DNA of 64,000 bases from Candidatus Kuenenia stuttgartensis. Its GTDB lineage: Bacteria > Planctomycetota > Planctomycetia > Isosphaerales > Isosphaeraceae. Each line of letters starts with the position of its first letter. The stretch's first letter is position 1. Shown here piece after piece: positions 35,206 through 43,778 of the stretch. The stretch is taken from NCBI GenBank assembly GCA_945865635.1, contig CAMBEP010000019.1:17234-81233 (forward strand), given 5' to 3'. The notes below the pieces were generated by a model that was not told the DNA's origin, ran no database searches, and saw only the letters and a program-made list of their open reading frames with translations. A program made the translations under genes and the position numbers.

Positions 35206-36657
35206 ATGTCCAAGCAGATTCATCGTCGCGATGCACTGAAATTAAGTGCCGGTGCTGGCCTTTTATTCGCCGTGAGCGGCACGAAAAGCTCTGGGCGGAT
35301 TCTCGGAGCCAACGACACGATTCGCCTTGCAGTGGCAGGTGTCAATGGTCGAGGTTCGAGCCATGTCCAAGAGTTTTCAAATATCAAGGGTGTTGCGGTC
35401 ACGCACCTGATCGACCCAGATACCCGCACCTATGCCAAGTATATCAAGGGCCTGACAGAGAAAAATGGTCATGCACCGGTTTGTGTGCAAGATTCTCGTA
35501 AGGCTCTGGAAGATAAAAATATCGATGCCATTTCCATCGCCACGCCCAACCACTGGCACTCGCTTTTGACAATCTGGGGCTGCCAGGCAGGCAAAGATGT
35601 ATATGTCGAAAAGCCGATGAGCCATAACATGGCCGAAGGCAAAATGGCTGTGGAAGCGGCCCGGAAATATAACCGGATTGTACAGCACGGCACACAGGGC
35701 CGAAGCTCCAAAAGCTGGGCACAGGCTCTGGACTTGATCAAGAGCGGCCAGGCAGGCAAGGTTCTCGTTTCCCGGGCTCTTTGCTACAAGCCACGCGGCT
35801 CGATCGGGATCAAGCCCGTCAGCCCTGCACCCAAAGAAATCGATTTTGATATCTGGACCGGCCCAGCACCAGCGCGGCCCCACCATGCCAATCTTGTCCA
35901 TTACAATTGGCACTGGTTCTGGGACTTTGGCAACGGCGATATCGGCAACCAGGGTGTCCACCAGATGGACGTCGCCCGCTGGATGATCCCCAATGCCACG
36001 GTTCCCAAGTCGGTCGTGAGCCTTGGTGGGCGATTTGGCTATAAGGATCAGGGCCAGACGGCAAACACACAGATCACGGTCATGGATTTTGGCGGGCCGC
36101 TCCTGACATTTGAAGTGCGCGGCCTGAAAACCGGCGAATTCATGGACGAAAAGGTCGGGAATATCATACATCTCGAAGGCGGCACAATTGCCGGCAACAA
36201 GTGGATCGCCAAGGGCGAAACCAAGCCTCAGGCAATACCGAAGCTGGGCGAAGCCAAGCGCGGGCCCGGCGATGGCAATCACTTTGCCAACTTTATCGAG
36301 GCTGTACGGAGCCGAAAAACCGACGATCTCAACGCCGACATTCTTGAAGGGCATTATTCCAGCGCCTGCTGCCACCTGGCCAATATCAGCTATAGGCTCG
36401 GTCAGCCGGTTGCATTTGGATCCAACAGCACACCATTTGGCACCGTGGCCGATGGCAATGAAGCTTTCAGCCGCATGCGCGACCACCTGAAAGACGATAA
36501 TGCCATTTCTCTGGAAGGCCTGAATTATATTCTCGGCCCAACACTGAAATTCAATGCAGCCACCGAGCGATTCATCGACGCACCTGCTGCTGATGCACTG
36601 CTCGCGCGCGCTGGCCGCCAGGGATACAGCGTGCCGACAACTCTGGCAAAGCTTTGA
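35206..36657 (+). CDS. Tat-exported Gfo/Idh/MocA family oxidoreductase
   Basis: A 483-residue protein with a twin-arginine-like leader (HRRDALKLSAG). CAGGAG lies upstream of the ATG at suitable spacing. The NAD loop reads GVNGRG. The VEKPMSHN motif supplies the family Lys, and NHWHS lies before it, as in the paralog at 4185. The C-terminal region includes WHWFWDFGNGDIGNQGVHQMD, a signature of the planctomycete branch. It probably oxidises or isomerises a sugar outside the cytoplasm. It is longer than the other three Gfo/Idh proteins in this window because of a C-terminal extension of about 40 residues. It ends just before an octanucleotide repeat array. Confidence 0.9.
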   Translation: MSKQIHRRDALKLSAGAGLLFAVSGTKSSGRILGANDTIRLAVAGVNGRGSSHVQEFSNIKGVAVTHLIDPDTRTYAKYIKGLTEKNGHAPVCVQDSRKALEDKNIDAISIATPNHWHSLLTIWGCQAGKDVYVEKPMSHNMAEGKMAVEAARKYNRIVQHGTQGRSSKSWAQALDLIKSGQAGKVLVSRALCYKPRGSIGIKPVSPAPKEIDFDIWTGPAPARPHHANLVHYNWHWFWDFGNGDIGNQGVHQMDVARWMIPNATVPKSVVSLGGRFGYKDQGQTANTQITVMDFGGPLLTFEVRGLKTGEFMDEKVGNIIHLEGGTIAGNKWIAKGETKPQAIPKLGEAKRGPGDGNHFANFIEAVRSRKTDDLNADILEGHYSSACCHLANISYRLGQPVAFGSNSTPFGTVADGNEAFSRMRDHLKDDNAISLEGLNYILGPTLKFNAATERFIDAPAADALLARAGRQGYSVPTTLAKL

Positions 36658-36690
36658 TTGTTGACTTTAAACGGCAGGAGTGTGGGAAGT

Positions 36691-36754
36691 GCATTCCTGC
36701 ATTCCTGCATTCCTGCATTCCTGCATTCCTGCATTCCTGCATACCTGCATTCCT
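36691..36754. repeat. Tandem array of eight 8-bp units
   Basis: Eight consecutive copies of GCATTCCT; seven are exact and the seventh (36739-36746) has one change (GCATACCT). The array lies between the converging Gfo/Idh and SMP-30 genes and covers no coding sequence. Copy number is likely variable by slipped-strand replication. Confidence 0.97.
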
Positions 36755-36779
36755 GCTTGTCGTTTTGTATATTGATCGA

Positions 36780-37682
36780 TTACGATGACTTCCAGGGCAA
36801 TAGGCCTTGAACAGTCAAATGAAATCGAAAGACTTGGTCAACTGCTGTGACGCAAAGGCTGCAACCACGTGGCCCGCACCAGGCCAGGTTTGATGGTCGT
36901 TTGGGTGTTGCAATGATTCCCAAAAACTGGCCTGTTGGCCCGTAAACCCAGATACCACCCAATACCGCCACATAGATGCGCCCCTCGGTGTCAACCTTGA
37001 TACCGTCGGGGCCACCGGGGCCATCGGTATCAAATTTGGCGAAAATGCGGCCTGACCCGATTTGTATTTCGCCACTGTTTGTCATTTCAAATGCGCGGAG
37101 GTGATAACGAAAGGTGTCGCAGACATAAAGCGTTTTTTCATCAGGCGAAAAGGCCAGGCCATTGGGCCTTTCAAAATCATCAAGCAGTAATTTGGGATTT
37201 GCCCAGCCCGGGCGATAGGAATAAACGCCCTGAAAATGCAACTGGCGATTTTCCGGCTCGACTCCATAAGGTGGGTCTGTAAATAGGATCAAACCATCCC
37301 TGCGGGTGATGATGTCATTTGGGCTATTGAGACGCGCACCTTGCCAAAATTCCAGTTCTGTTTGCAAATCGCTGCCGTCGGGCTTCATGCTCGAAAGCCG
37401 CCGGCCATTTTGCTCACAGATCCAGATTCGTCCATCCGGGCCCCAGGTTTGGCCATTGGCCGCGTTGGTATTTTCACGAAGCAATTGCAACCCGTTTGCC
37501 TCCGACCATTTCCAAGTTTTGTCCGATTTTAAATCTTCGAAAATCAAGGCACCATCTGCCAGTTCCAAAGGGCCCTCTGTGAAGACAAACCCTTCGGCCA
37601 AAAGCTCCCGATTCGGCTCGGCGAGGAGTGAACTCACGCCTTGATCACGTAAAAATGTCACGGGTTCGTGTTGGATGACCAT
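36780..37682 (-). CDS. SMP-30/gluconolactonase family protein
   Basis: A 300-residue six-bladed propeller hydrolase. Metal-site residues of the family are visible: Glu36 in FTEGP, Asn122 in NSPND, Asn174 in RPNGLAFSPDE and Asp226 in GGPDGI. There is no signal peptide, so it is cytosolic. It hydrolyses sugar lactones such as gluconolactone to the acids, a step that would follow a Gfo/Idh dehydrogenase. It starts 18 bases after the stop of an ArsR-type regulator gene on the same strand and is probably cotranscribed with it. Confidence 0.93.
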   Translation of the reverse strand: MVIQHEPVTFLRDQGVSSLLAEPNRELLAEGFVFTEGPLELADGALIFEDLKSDKTWKWSEANGLQLLRENTNAANGQTWGPDGRIWICEQNGRRLSSMKPDGSDLQTELEFWQGARLNSPNDIITRRDGLILFTDPPYGVEPENRQLHFQGVYSYRPGWANPKLLLDDFERPNGLAFSPDEKTLYVCDTFRYHLRAFEMTNSGEIQIGSGRIFAKFDTDGPGGPDGIKVDTEGRIYVAVLGGIWVYGPTGQFLGIIATPKRPSNLAWCGPRGCSLCVTAVDQVFRFHLTVQGLLPWKSS

Positions 37683-37700
37683 TTGAAAAATCAGCCCTTT

Positions 37701-38057
37701 TTATGTATTTGTTTTGAAGGTTTCAATGGAATTGTTCAAAGAAGAATCCATTGCCCCGGCTCGATTCTGACAGACGGCATCGCACAGGGCGATCACCATG
37801 GGATCTTTGATGCTATACCAGACCCGAGTGCCTTCTTTGCGTCTGGCCAACATGCCGCTCCGGGTGAGGAGCGAAAGATGCTTGGAGACATTCGCCTGGC
37901 TTTGGCCCGTTCCGGCCACAATTTCGTTGACGCTCAAAGCCCCGCTCATCAGGCTGCGAAGAATCTTCAGACGCGATTCATCGCCCATGATCTGAAAGAT
38001 CTCTGCCATGTGGGTAATCATAGTGTCGTCGGGCAGATGTTTGGACGATATTGACAT
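37701..38057 (-). CDS. ArsR-family transcriptional regulator
   Basis: A 118-residue winged-helix regulator. The recognition region NEIVAGTGQSQANVSKHLSLL lies near 44-64, and the wing is ARRKEGTRVWYSI. Two cysteines (Cys92 and Cys96, ALCDAVC) lie in the last helix and could form a thiol sensor or metal site. No N-terminal ELCVCDL metal motif is present, so classical arsenic sensing is unlikely. A perfect dyad overlaps its immediate upstream region, which suggests autoregulation and control of the divergent membrane-protein/rhodanese genes. A sulfur- or redox-responsive role is inferred from those neighbours. Confidence 0.93.
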   Translation of the reverse strand: MSISSKHLPDDTMITHMAEIFQIMGDESRLKILRSLMSGALSVNEIVAGTGQSQANVSKHLSLLTRSGMLARRKEGTRVWYSIKDPMVIALCDAVCQNRAGAMDSSLNNSIETFKTNT

Positions 38058-38075
38058 TATAACCCGCTGGTTATA
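38058..38075. promoter_or_regulatory. Probable ArsR operator dyad
   Basis: TATAACCCGCTGGTTATA: two perfect 7-bp half-sites (TATAACC/GGTTATA) with a 4-base centre. It lies directly upstream of the ArsR start codon and about 55 bases before the divergent small ORF. Its symmetry and position fit an operator for the dimeric regulator. Confidence 0.75.
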
Positions 38076-38128
38076 TATTAGGAGATGTTGAGCTTGTGCC
38101 GATCAATTGAACAGGGGCAACGGATCCG

Positions 38129-38296
38129 ATGCATATGAATATGGAGCAGGAGCCGGGCGAAGGTCAAGCCCCAATGCAGGTTCAGCGAGCTTTAGGGGGT
38201 CGCGAGAGCATGGAAACATGGGTCATAATCGGCGTACTGGTGGCCTATCTGGTATTGATGAGGTGGGTCTTGCCGCGCATGGGCGTGCCGACCTGA
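38129..38296 (+). CDS. Small single-helix membrane protein, possibly continuing through a UGA codon
   Basis: A 55-residue frame. An internal ATG at 38210 with AGGGGG upstream gives a 28-residue form beginning METWVIIGVLVAY. Residues 31-47 form one membrane helix, followed by LPRMGVPT and a TGA stop. The sequence is short but has a good ribosome-binding site, one clear helix and a position divergent from ArsR and upstream of the rhodanese, which supports a real gene. After the TGA the same frame continues as GSGDC for 22 codons to a TAA at 38363. It may anchor or partner the rhodanese. Confidence 0.5.
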   Translation: MHMNMEQEPGEGQAPMQVQRALGGRESMETWVIIGVLVAYLVLMRWVLPRMGVPT

Positions 38297-38311
38297 GGCT
38301 CGGGTGATTGT

Positions 38312-38348
38312 GCTGACATGCCGTCAGCGGTGTCTCAGTCTGAGACAC
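38312..38348 (+). other. Two consecutive hairpins downstream of the small ORF
   Basis: The first stem is 38312-38317 with 38323-38328 (loop ATGCC). The second is 38330-38337 with 38341-38348 (8 bp, 3-base loop). They lie 16 and 34 bases after the TGA of the small ORF and before the rhodanese gene. No T-run follows, so they could be an mRNA processing signal, attenuator or part of a recoding signal. Confidence 0.6.
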
Positions 38349-38444
38349 AAGAGACCAGTCAATAAATCGTCGTTCGACGGGTTTAGTTGATTGAATCCAT
38401 GATATCAATTCGGTGGAAGTGGTCACTCGAAAGGTTCTGATTCC

Positions 38445-39008
38445 ATGAGCGATAAATTACCAGTGGCATCCATTACGGTCTCTGAACTTGCTGCAAAAAT
38501 GGCAGGTGGCGAGCGGATTGACCTGATTGATGTCAGGACACCGGCAGAATTTACCGAAATTCACGCAGAACCGGCCAAGCTTTTGCCACTCGATAAACTG
38601 ACTGCGGAATCTGTGAAGCAAGTTCTTACAAAAAATGACACCGCAACGATTTACGTGATTTGTAAGTCAGGCGGGCGTGGCCGACAGGCTTGCGAAAAAT
38701 TGCAATCCGCCGGGCTGAATGTCGTCAATGTGGACGGTGGAACAACAGCCTGGGCCGCTGCTGGGCTGGCCGTGATTCGTGGCAGAAAAACGATCAGCCT
38801 GGAGCGTCAGGTGCGAATCGTGGCAGGAACACTTGTCTTTGCAGGCACACTATTGGGGGCGTTCGTAAATCCCCTGGTTTTGATCATCCCCGGCTTTGTG
38901 GGTGCAGGCCTGGTTTTTGCAGGAGTCACGGATACTTGTGGTATGGCCATAATGCTTGCGAAAATGCCTTGGAATCAGCGAGGTGGTGGGGCAACCTGTT
39001 CTGTCTGA
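38445..39008 (+). CDS. Membrane-anchored rhodanese (YgaP-like) sulfurtransferase
   Basis: A 187-residue protein. Residues about 10-115 form a rhodanese domain with catalytic Cys73 in the loop CKSGGR. Residues about 122-165 hold two membrane helices of the DUF2892/YgaP type, placing the domain at the cytoplasmic face of the inner membrane. The C-terminal segment carries two more cysteines (DTCGM and TCSV). It transfers sulfane sulfur from a donor to a thiol acceptor. The gene lies 148 bases after the small membrane ORF and divergent from the ArsR regulator, which likely controls it in response to reactive sulfur or thiol stress (inference). Confidence 0.92.
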   Translation: MSDKLPVASITVSELAAKMAGGERIDLIDVRTPAEFTEIHAEPAKLLPLDKLTAESVKQVLTKNDTATIYVICKSGGRGRQACEKLQSAGLNVVNVDGGTTAWAAAGLAVIRGRKTISLERQVRIVAGTLVFAGTLLGAFVNPLVLIIPGFVGAGLVFAGVTDTCGMAIMLAKMPWNQRGGGATCSV

Positions 39009-39062
39009 CAACTGACTGGCCGAATGATCGCCAAACTACGGTTTTTGCAATGTAGCCAGTTG

Positions 39063-40493
39063 TTACATTCTTGCCTGAATATCGCGGAGCCGTTTGGCGA
39101 CGTCTTTATAGCCATAATCGTTGGCCGCCACTTCATTGAAATGCTCTTCAGCCGGTTGTAGCTGGCCATTGCGTTCGGCAAGGCAGCCGAGCCGATAGTG
39201 CAAATTGTTGAATGTCGCGGTATCCTCAGCGGCAACAGACTTTAAAGCGTCGGTATAAGAACGCTCCGCCAGCTTAGCAGACCCAACCTTCTCAAAGCAC
39301 TGACCCGCTTCAGTCAAGGCTTTTACTTTCCATTCCGCAGAATTTCGGGCCTGCTGGAATGCGGCAATCGCTTCATCAAGCCGATCGGCTTTGGTCAAAG
39401 CGGTGCCAAGCTGAAAGTGGCTTTCGGCGTCGGCATTGTTGAGAGCGATTCGGCGCTGAAATTCGCTGATCTGAAATTCGTTGCGTTTACGAACGAGTTC
39501 GGCACGTTTCCCGATGGCCTCAGCGTCGGCGGGATGGTCTGCAATATGCTTATCCCATTGGTCCAAGGCACGTGCCATGCGCTCCAGACGCGTATCGGCA
39601 TGATTCAAACGCAGATAAAGATCATTTGGCGAAAGTTTCAATGCCGAATTCAGGGCCCGGTCTGCTTCCTCCCAGCGGTTGCTTGATTTGTAAAAGTCTG
39701 CCAGTTGCAAAACGAGTCGAATGTCGGTTGGACTTTGCTCCACCTGTTTTTTGAGACGTTCTTCAGGAGTTAAACCTGGCTCGATATTTGCCGTCCCTGC
39801 CGGATCTTTTCGGTCGTGAGAAACGCGCACCTGATCGCCTGGCTGTTCACTTCCAATTTCGCCGCCTATCGGTTGGGTTGGCTTCTTGGATCCTGATTCC
39901 AGACCAGACTTTGCCATCATCGCCTTGGCAGATATCGAATTGATTTTCGAGGAAATATCCTGATCGGCCGGCACGAGCTCACGAATGATTTCAAAGCAGC
40001 GAATGGCTGCGGACCATTTACCTAACGCTTCATAAATACGAGCTTTAAGACGCAGATAACTGACCTTGTCCTCAGCCTCGTCAGCCACAGAAGCGAGATT
40101 CCACTCCGCCAGTTCCGGTGCACCCAGTTCCAGAGCGCATTCGGCGGCTTCCATCGCGATATGCACATCCCACGGGTTCAGCAGGAAGGCGTCTTCGCAT
40201 GTTTCCAAGGCTTTGAGCCATGAACCGGTGGATTTTGTGATCCGAATCTGGAGACTGATTGGCTGGACTCGGGCCTTGGCCATCATCCCAACCTTGCCTG
40301 GATCATTCTCGTATTTCAGTCTCTGCGTTGCTCTAAGACCTTGTCTATAAGGAAGATGAGTAGGCATAAGCCGACAGGCATCGTTTAGCATCTGGAGGGC
40401 GTAGTCTAAATTACGTTTCTGGGCCGCATCCAAGCCTGTGTCGTAATAAGCCTTGGCTCTTTGGATTTTTTTGGCTTCGATTTCGGTGCTCAT
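39063..40493 (-). CDS. TPR-repeat protein
   Basis: A 476-residue protein made largely of tetratricopeptide repeats. An N-terminal block (about 10-170) and a C-terminal block (about 230-470) are separated by a low-complexity linker rich in Ser, Gly and Pro. Typical TPR consensus positions are seen, for example DEAIAAFQQAR and WEEADRALNSALKLSPND. No signal peptide or membrane helix is present. The ATG at 40493 is preferred to a TTG 51 bases upstream; an ATG at 40502 is possible. TPR proteins scaffold protein complexes. I do not recognise a specific partner here. Confidence 0.88.
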   Translation of the reverse strand: MSTEIEAKKIQRAKAYYDTGLDAAQKRNLDYALQMLNDACRLMPTHLPYRQGLRATQRLKYENDPGKVGMMAKARVQPISLQIRITKSTGSWLKALETCEDAFLLNPWDVHIAMEAAECALELGAPELAEWNLASVADEAEDKVSYLRLKARIYEALGKWSAAIRCFEIIRELVPADQDISSKINSISAKAMMAKSGLESGSKKPTQPIGGEIGSEQPGDQVRVSHDRKDPAGTANIEPGLTPEERLKKQVEQSPTDIRLVLQLADFYKSSNRWEEADRALNSALKLSPNDLYLRLNHADTRLERMARALDQWDKHIADHPADAEAIGKRAELVRKRNEFQISEFQRRIALNNADAESHFQLGTALTKADRLDEAIAAFQQARNSAEWKVKALTEAGQCFEKVGSAKLAERSYTDALKSVAAEDTATFNNLHYRLGCLAERNGQLQPAEEHFNEVAANDYGYKDVAKRLRDIQARM

Positions 40494-40756
40494 GACCCGC
40501 ATTGTCCATTGGTCGAAAGGTGCGTTCTTGAGAGACGCTGACAACTTTTTACTTGCCGGATTGTTATTCTAACAGATCTGCGATCAATCTGAATGGATCG
40601 GTGCGCCGATTTGTCAGACACCAATTCTTGTCAGCAAGCCATGTCATGAATTTAGGGGATGTGAAAACCGTAGTAAGTCCTGGAATTGAGGCCAGTGGGA
40701 GTTGGATTGAAGCCTCTTGATTCGGAATCAGAATTTCGAGGTGGACGAACCCGGAA

Positions 40757-41572
40757 TCATCGCCATTTGAGTTTGCGAAGGATTCGGGTATATTTTTGCT
40801 TCTTTTCCTTGAAAATGGCTTTGAAATAATTGCGTGGAGAAAACTGATTTTTCAGCGAAATATCGCTGTATTCGCCGGTGGAGTCGATGAATTGAAATTC
40901 GCGATCTCTGTTCTTCCGCATCAGGAACTGAGAGTGTGGAAGTGCCCAAAGTGTGGCACCCACGGCTTCTGCAAAATAGACTGTAAAAGGAAAAACCAGA
41001 GATGGCTCGAAACTTGCCGAATGTTGCCAGACGGTTGCTGTAAAGTCATCGCCGCCAATGAATCCACCGGTTTTGATCTTGGGAAAAGTCGCCACAAGGT
41101 CAATCGAAATGCCCTTGAGCGTATGGTCGCCATCAATATAGGCAAAATCAAGGGATTCATCAGCGATTTCGTCGATGACTTCGGTCGTTTTTCCGCGAAG
41201 AATCACACGTCTGGAGGCGGCCATTTCGGTTTTTGACAGGGTTTCTTCCAGATAGCGGTTGAACGAGTCGTTGTTCTTGTTGGCGGGTTTATTCCAGTCG
41301 TTCAGATGTCGCCAGGGGTCGATCATGTAATAAGTCGAAATGCAATCACATGCATTAAGTACCTTTGCCGCAAAATCGCCTCGATAAACGCCCACTTCGG
41401 CCATAGATTCCACTCTTTGGGTCTTAATGAAATGCAGCCAGGTGTCGAATCGGGATGTTGGATCAGTTGCAAGGTACTGATCCATCGGCAGCGAGTTGTT
41501 CAGGCTGAAATGCGGACCACCCTGCACAGGCTGGTGAATCGTTCTGAGCGTTGTTTTGATCTGCTGGGTCAT
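40757..41572 (-). CDS. SAM-dependent methyltransferase, class I
   Basis: A 271-residue protein with the SAM-binding glycine motif as EVGVYRGDFA and the acidic end of strand 2 in YMIDPW. The strand-4 motif DFAYIDGDHTLKG is characteristic of the Methyltransf_24 / class I group that includes many sugar- and antibiotic-modifying O-methyltransferases. The C-terminus is basic (KEKKQKYTRILRKLKWR). No signal peptide is visible. Because the flanking genes are unrelated, the substrate is unknown; sugar O-methylation would fit the polysaccharide theme but is a guess. Confidence 0.85.
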   Translation of the reverse strand: MTQQIKTTLRTIHQPVQGGPHFSLNNSLPMDQYLATDPTSRFDTWLHFIKTQRVESMAEVGVYRGDFAAKVLNACDCISTYYMIDPWRHLNDWNKPANKNNDSFNRYLEETLSKTEMAASRRVILRGKTTEVIDEIADESLDFAYIDGDHTLKGISIDLVATFPKIKTGGFIGGDDFTATVWQHSASFEPSLVFPFTVYFAEAVGATLWALPHSQFLMRKNRDREFQFIDSTGEYSDISLKNQFSPRNYFKAIFKEKKQKYTRILRKLKWR

Positions 41573-41707
41573 AAAATCAACCTTCCATCGCTCTAATCGG
41601 GATTATCGGTTTCGAAATATTCTTCGAGGGCGATCATGATTGAATTTCAGGAACGCGCCCAAAAATCGAGGGTAAGCCATCGTGCTGGCCTTGTTGTGCA
41701 CAAGGAA

Positions 41708-43591
41708 TTATCGAACAATCGCCTTGAAGCTGACGTGGCCGCTGTCGCCGGGCGCAATTGAGCCAGGCAAGTCCCATCGCAGTTCTGTCGAGCCGCCATC
41801 ATTGGCATTGGCGGAAAAGACTGTGCCTTTGGGGCCTTGGGCCGTGGCTTTGACATATTCCAGTCGTGGCAAGAGGCTGTCGATCACACTCACCGCGCGA
41901 ATTGCCACATTGCCCATATTGCGATACTGAATCACAAATTCCACTTCCTCGCCCGGTACGGCTTCATCTTTGCTCACTCGTTTGATCACTGCCAAGCCTG
42001 GCATGTCGGGAACCGGCTCTGTGCCAACCTCTTCATAAGGCTTCCAGTGCATGACTTTCTCAGACGCGGACTGTTCAATGCCAGTCACCACGACCGATTC
42101 GGCCGTCCTGATTGCAATGGCTCGCTGGATCTCTTTACCCAGCATGGCCTTGTTGCGATTGATCAACGCCATGGGAGGGTTCACCATGGCACCGATCTTC
42201 GGATTCAGGACCAGATCAAAACCACCCAAAACGCGAAGCTCGATTTTCGAATCGGTCGCCTGGCGGTTGATCAAACCCGAGGCACGTTGTGTCACCCGAT
42301 TCATGATCGGTGGCTGGTTGGCTGTCAGTCTGACCCCAAGTTCCCGATTCCTCAAGGCTTCCATCTGCTGGGCGTTTCGCTTCACAACAGGGCCTTGTAC
42401 AAGCACATTTTCATTTGCAGCGGTCAGCACTTCCGTGGCAGCGAACCTTGGGGCATAGAGACAAACGATGTTCGTGGGCAGTATCTTACGTGATCTTGGC
42501 CCATCACCGATAGCGAATTGCACCACGGCGTCCTGCGGTTCGACACCCACCGACGACCCACGTGTCGACGTGGCCAGACGGCCATCATCGCCGCCATCGC
42601 ACAGATATTCATCGCCGGGAAGGCCCGGTTTCTCGGGCGGTTTGCAACTGGCTGCCACGGGGGCAGGGGCACAGGTAATGGTTGGGCAGCTCATGCGACA
42701 TCCATCGCCCGTTTTGGAAACATGTAGGCAGCGAACGCCAGAGAGTGGCAGACGGCTTACCGAAAGCATCTGGATTTCTTCAGCATTCGGCTCGCGGGTA
42801 CCAAACCGGACCACGGCCATGATGCGTCCCAGGGCCCGGGCCACACGGAATGGATCTTCCGCAACCCCTAACTCTGTTGTGGGAAGTCGATCAGGACTCA
42901 CCTGATAGGGAATGGCCATCTTTGGGTCTTCGAGATAAATCACACGGGTGATCATTCGGCCCTGATCAAGAATCAGCTCGATATCCTGATCTGATAGAGT
43001 CACACGAATCGGGTATTTCAGCGGGTCGATATCCGAAGGGCGATGCAGGTGGCCATAAACTTCGATACTTGCAAAAATATTTTTACCGATTCGACCCTGT
43101 GGGCTGGTGAATTGAACAATCGACGTACTGCCCACCTTCATGCCCGCAATCAAATGCCCCTGAGGCGATGTCTTTACACCAAGACCCGGAAACGGCTCCG
43201 GCCCAAGCAGGGTTTTTAGCACACCTTCTGGTCCTTGCAGCGAAATCACCTGAACATCCTGTGGAATTATCACATGCGGAGGTTTTGCAGTAGAGACCGG
43301 AAGTGGATTCGGGGCAGCCGTTCCCGAATCCAGTTTCGTGATGGCTTCGATCCCGGCGCTGGTTTCGGTTGATGTCGAGGTGGGCTTGGAGACAATCACC
43401 CCTTCGGCCGTAATGGCTGGCTTGGCTTCAACCGCAGCGGCCAGTGCAGGCGGAGATGGATTGAAGTTGGGCGATTGGCCCTGGGTCTGCAACGGGTATG
43501 CGGCAGCACAAAGTAATAATAAAACGGTCTGGATACGCCGACTGGTGGGCGACGTATTGCGATTGAGCTTCATCATTCGATTTCGCAACAT
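41708..43591 (-). CDS. Planctomycete DUF11 envelope protein
   Basis: A 627-residue exported protein with a signal segment near 20-40. Residues about 120-260 hold a domain shared with the next gene (RVTLSDQDIEL... ITRVIYLEDPK near 195-224). A Cys-rich stretch follows (CRMSCPTITCAP, then DEYLCDGGDDG near 327), and the segment NIVCLYAPRFA. The C-terminal 95 residues form a DUF11-like beta domain (EVEFVIQYRNMGNVAIR, then LLPRLEYVKA). Proteins with the DEYLCDGG pattern seem confined to Planctomycetota and are presumed cell-envelope components. The Cys pattern suggests disulfides outside the cytoplasm. Function unknown. Confidence 0.85.
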   Translation of the reverse strand: MLRNRMMKLNRNTSPTSRRIQTVLLLLCAAAYPLQTQGQSPNFNPSPPALAAAVEAKPAITAEGVIVSKPTSTSTETSAGIEAITKLDSGTAAPNPLPVSTAKPPHVIIPQDVQVISLQGPEGVLKTLLGPEPFPGLGVKTSPQGHLIAGMKVGSTSIVQFTSPQGRIGKNIFASIEVYGHLHRPSDIDPLKYPIRVTLSDQDIELILDQGRMITRVIYLEDPKMAIPYQVSPDRLPTTELGVAEDPFRVARALGRIMAVVRFGTREPNAEEIQMLSVSRLPLSGVRCLHVSKTGDGCRMSCPTITCAPAPVAASCKPPEKPGLPGDEYLCDGGDDGRLATSTRGSSVGVEPQDAVVQFAIGDGPRSRKILPTNIVCLYAPRFAATEVLTAANENVLVQGPVVKRNAQQMEALRNRELGVRLTANQPPIMNRVTQRASGLINRQATDSKIELRVLGGFDLVLNPKIGAMVNPPMALINRNKAMLGKEIQRAIAIRTAESVVVTGIEQSASEKVMHWKPYEEVGTEPVPDMPGLAVIKRVSKDEAVPGEEVEFVIQYRNMGNVAIRAVSVIDSLLPRLEYVKATAQGPKGTVFSANANDGGSTELRWDLPGSIAPGDSGHVSFKAIVR

Positions 43592-43725
43592 GGCATCCTG
43601 CCCCCTCGTCGTTATCGGGTCGCGGTTGATCTCAAAAAGCCGTCAGATAGGGACTTTATTTTGAGATGGTGGTATCCGTGAAATCTGGATAGGTCTTAAC
43701 CGAGTATTCCTTGGAATCGAAAACC

Positions 43726-43756
43726 AGCACCCCGGTCTGAGCAGGACCAGGGTGCC
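43726..43756 (-). terminator. Intrinsic terminator of the 43779-44804 gene
   Basis: A 12-bp stem with two non-canonical positions (43726-43737 and 43745-43756). On the minus strand it is followed by a short T run. A second hairpin (43769-43778 with 43783-43792, perfect 10 bp) encloses the stop codon of the same gene. Confidence 0.7.
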
Positions 43757-43778
43757 AGTATTGACCAACAACACCAAA

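Noticed and set aside
35377..36486. 369-codon minus-strand frame
   Set aside because: Antisense shadow of the Gfo/Idh gene 35206-36657.
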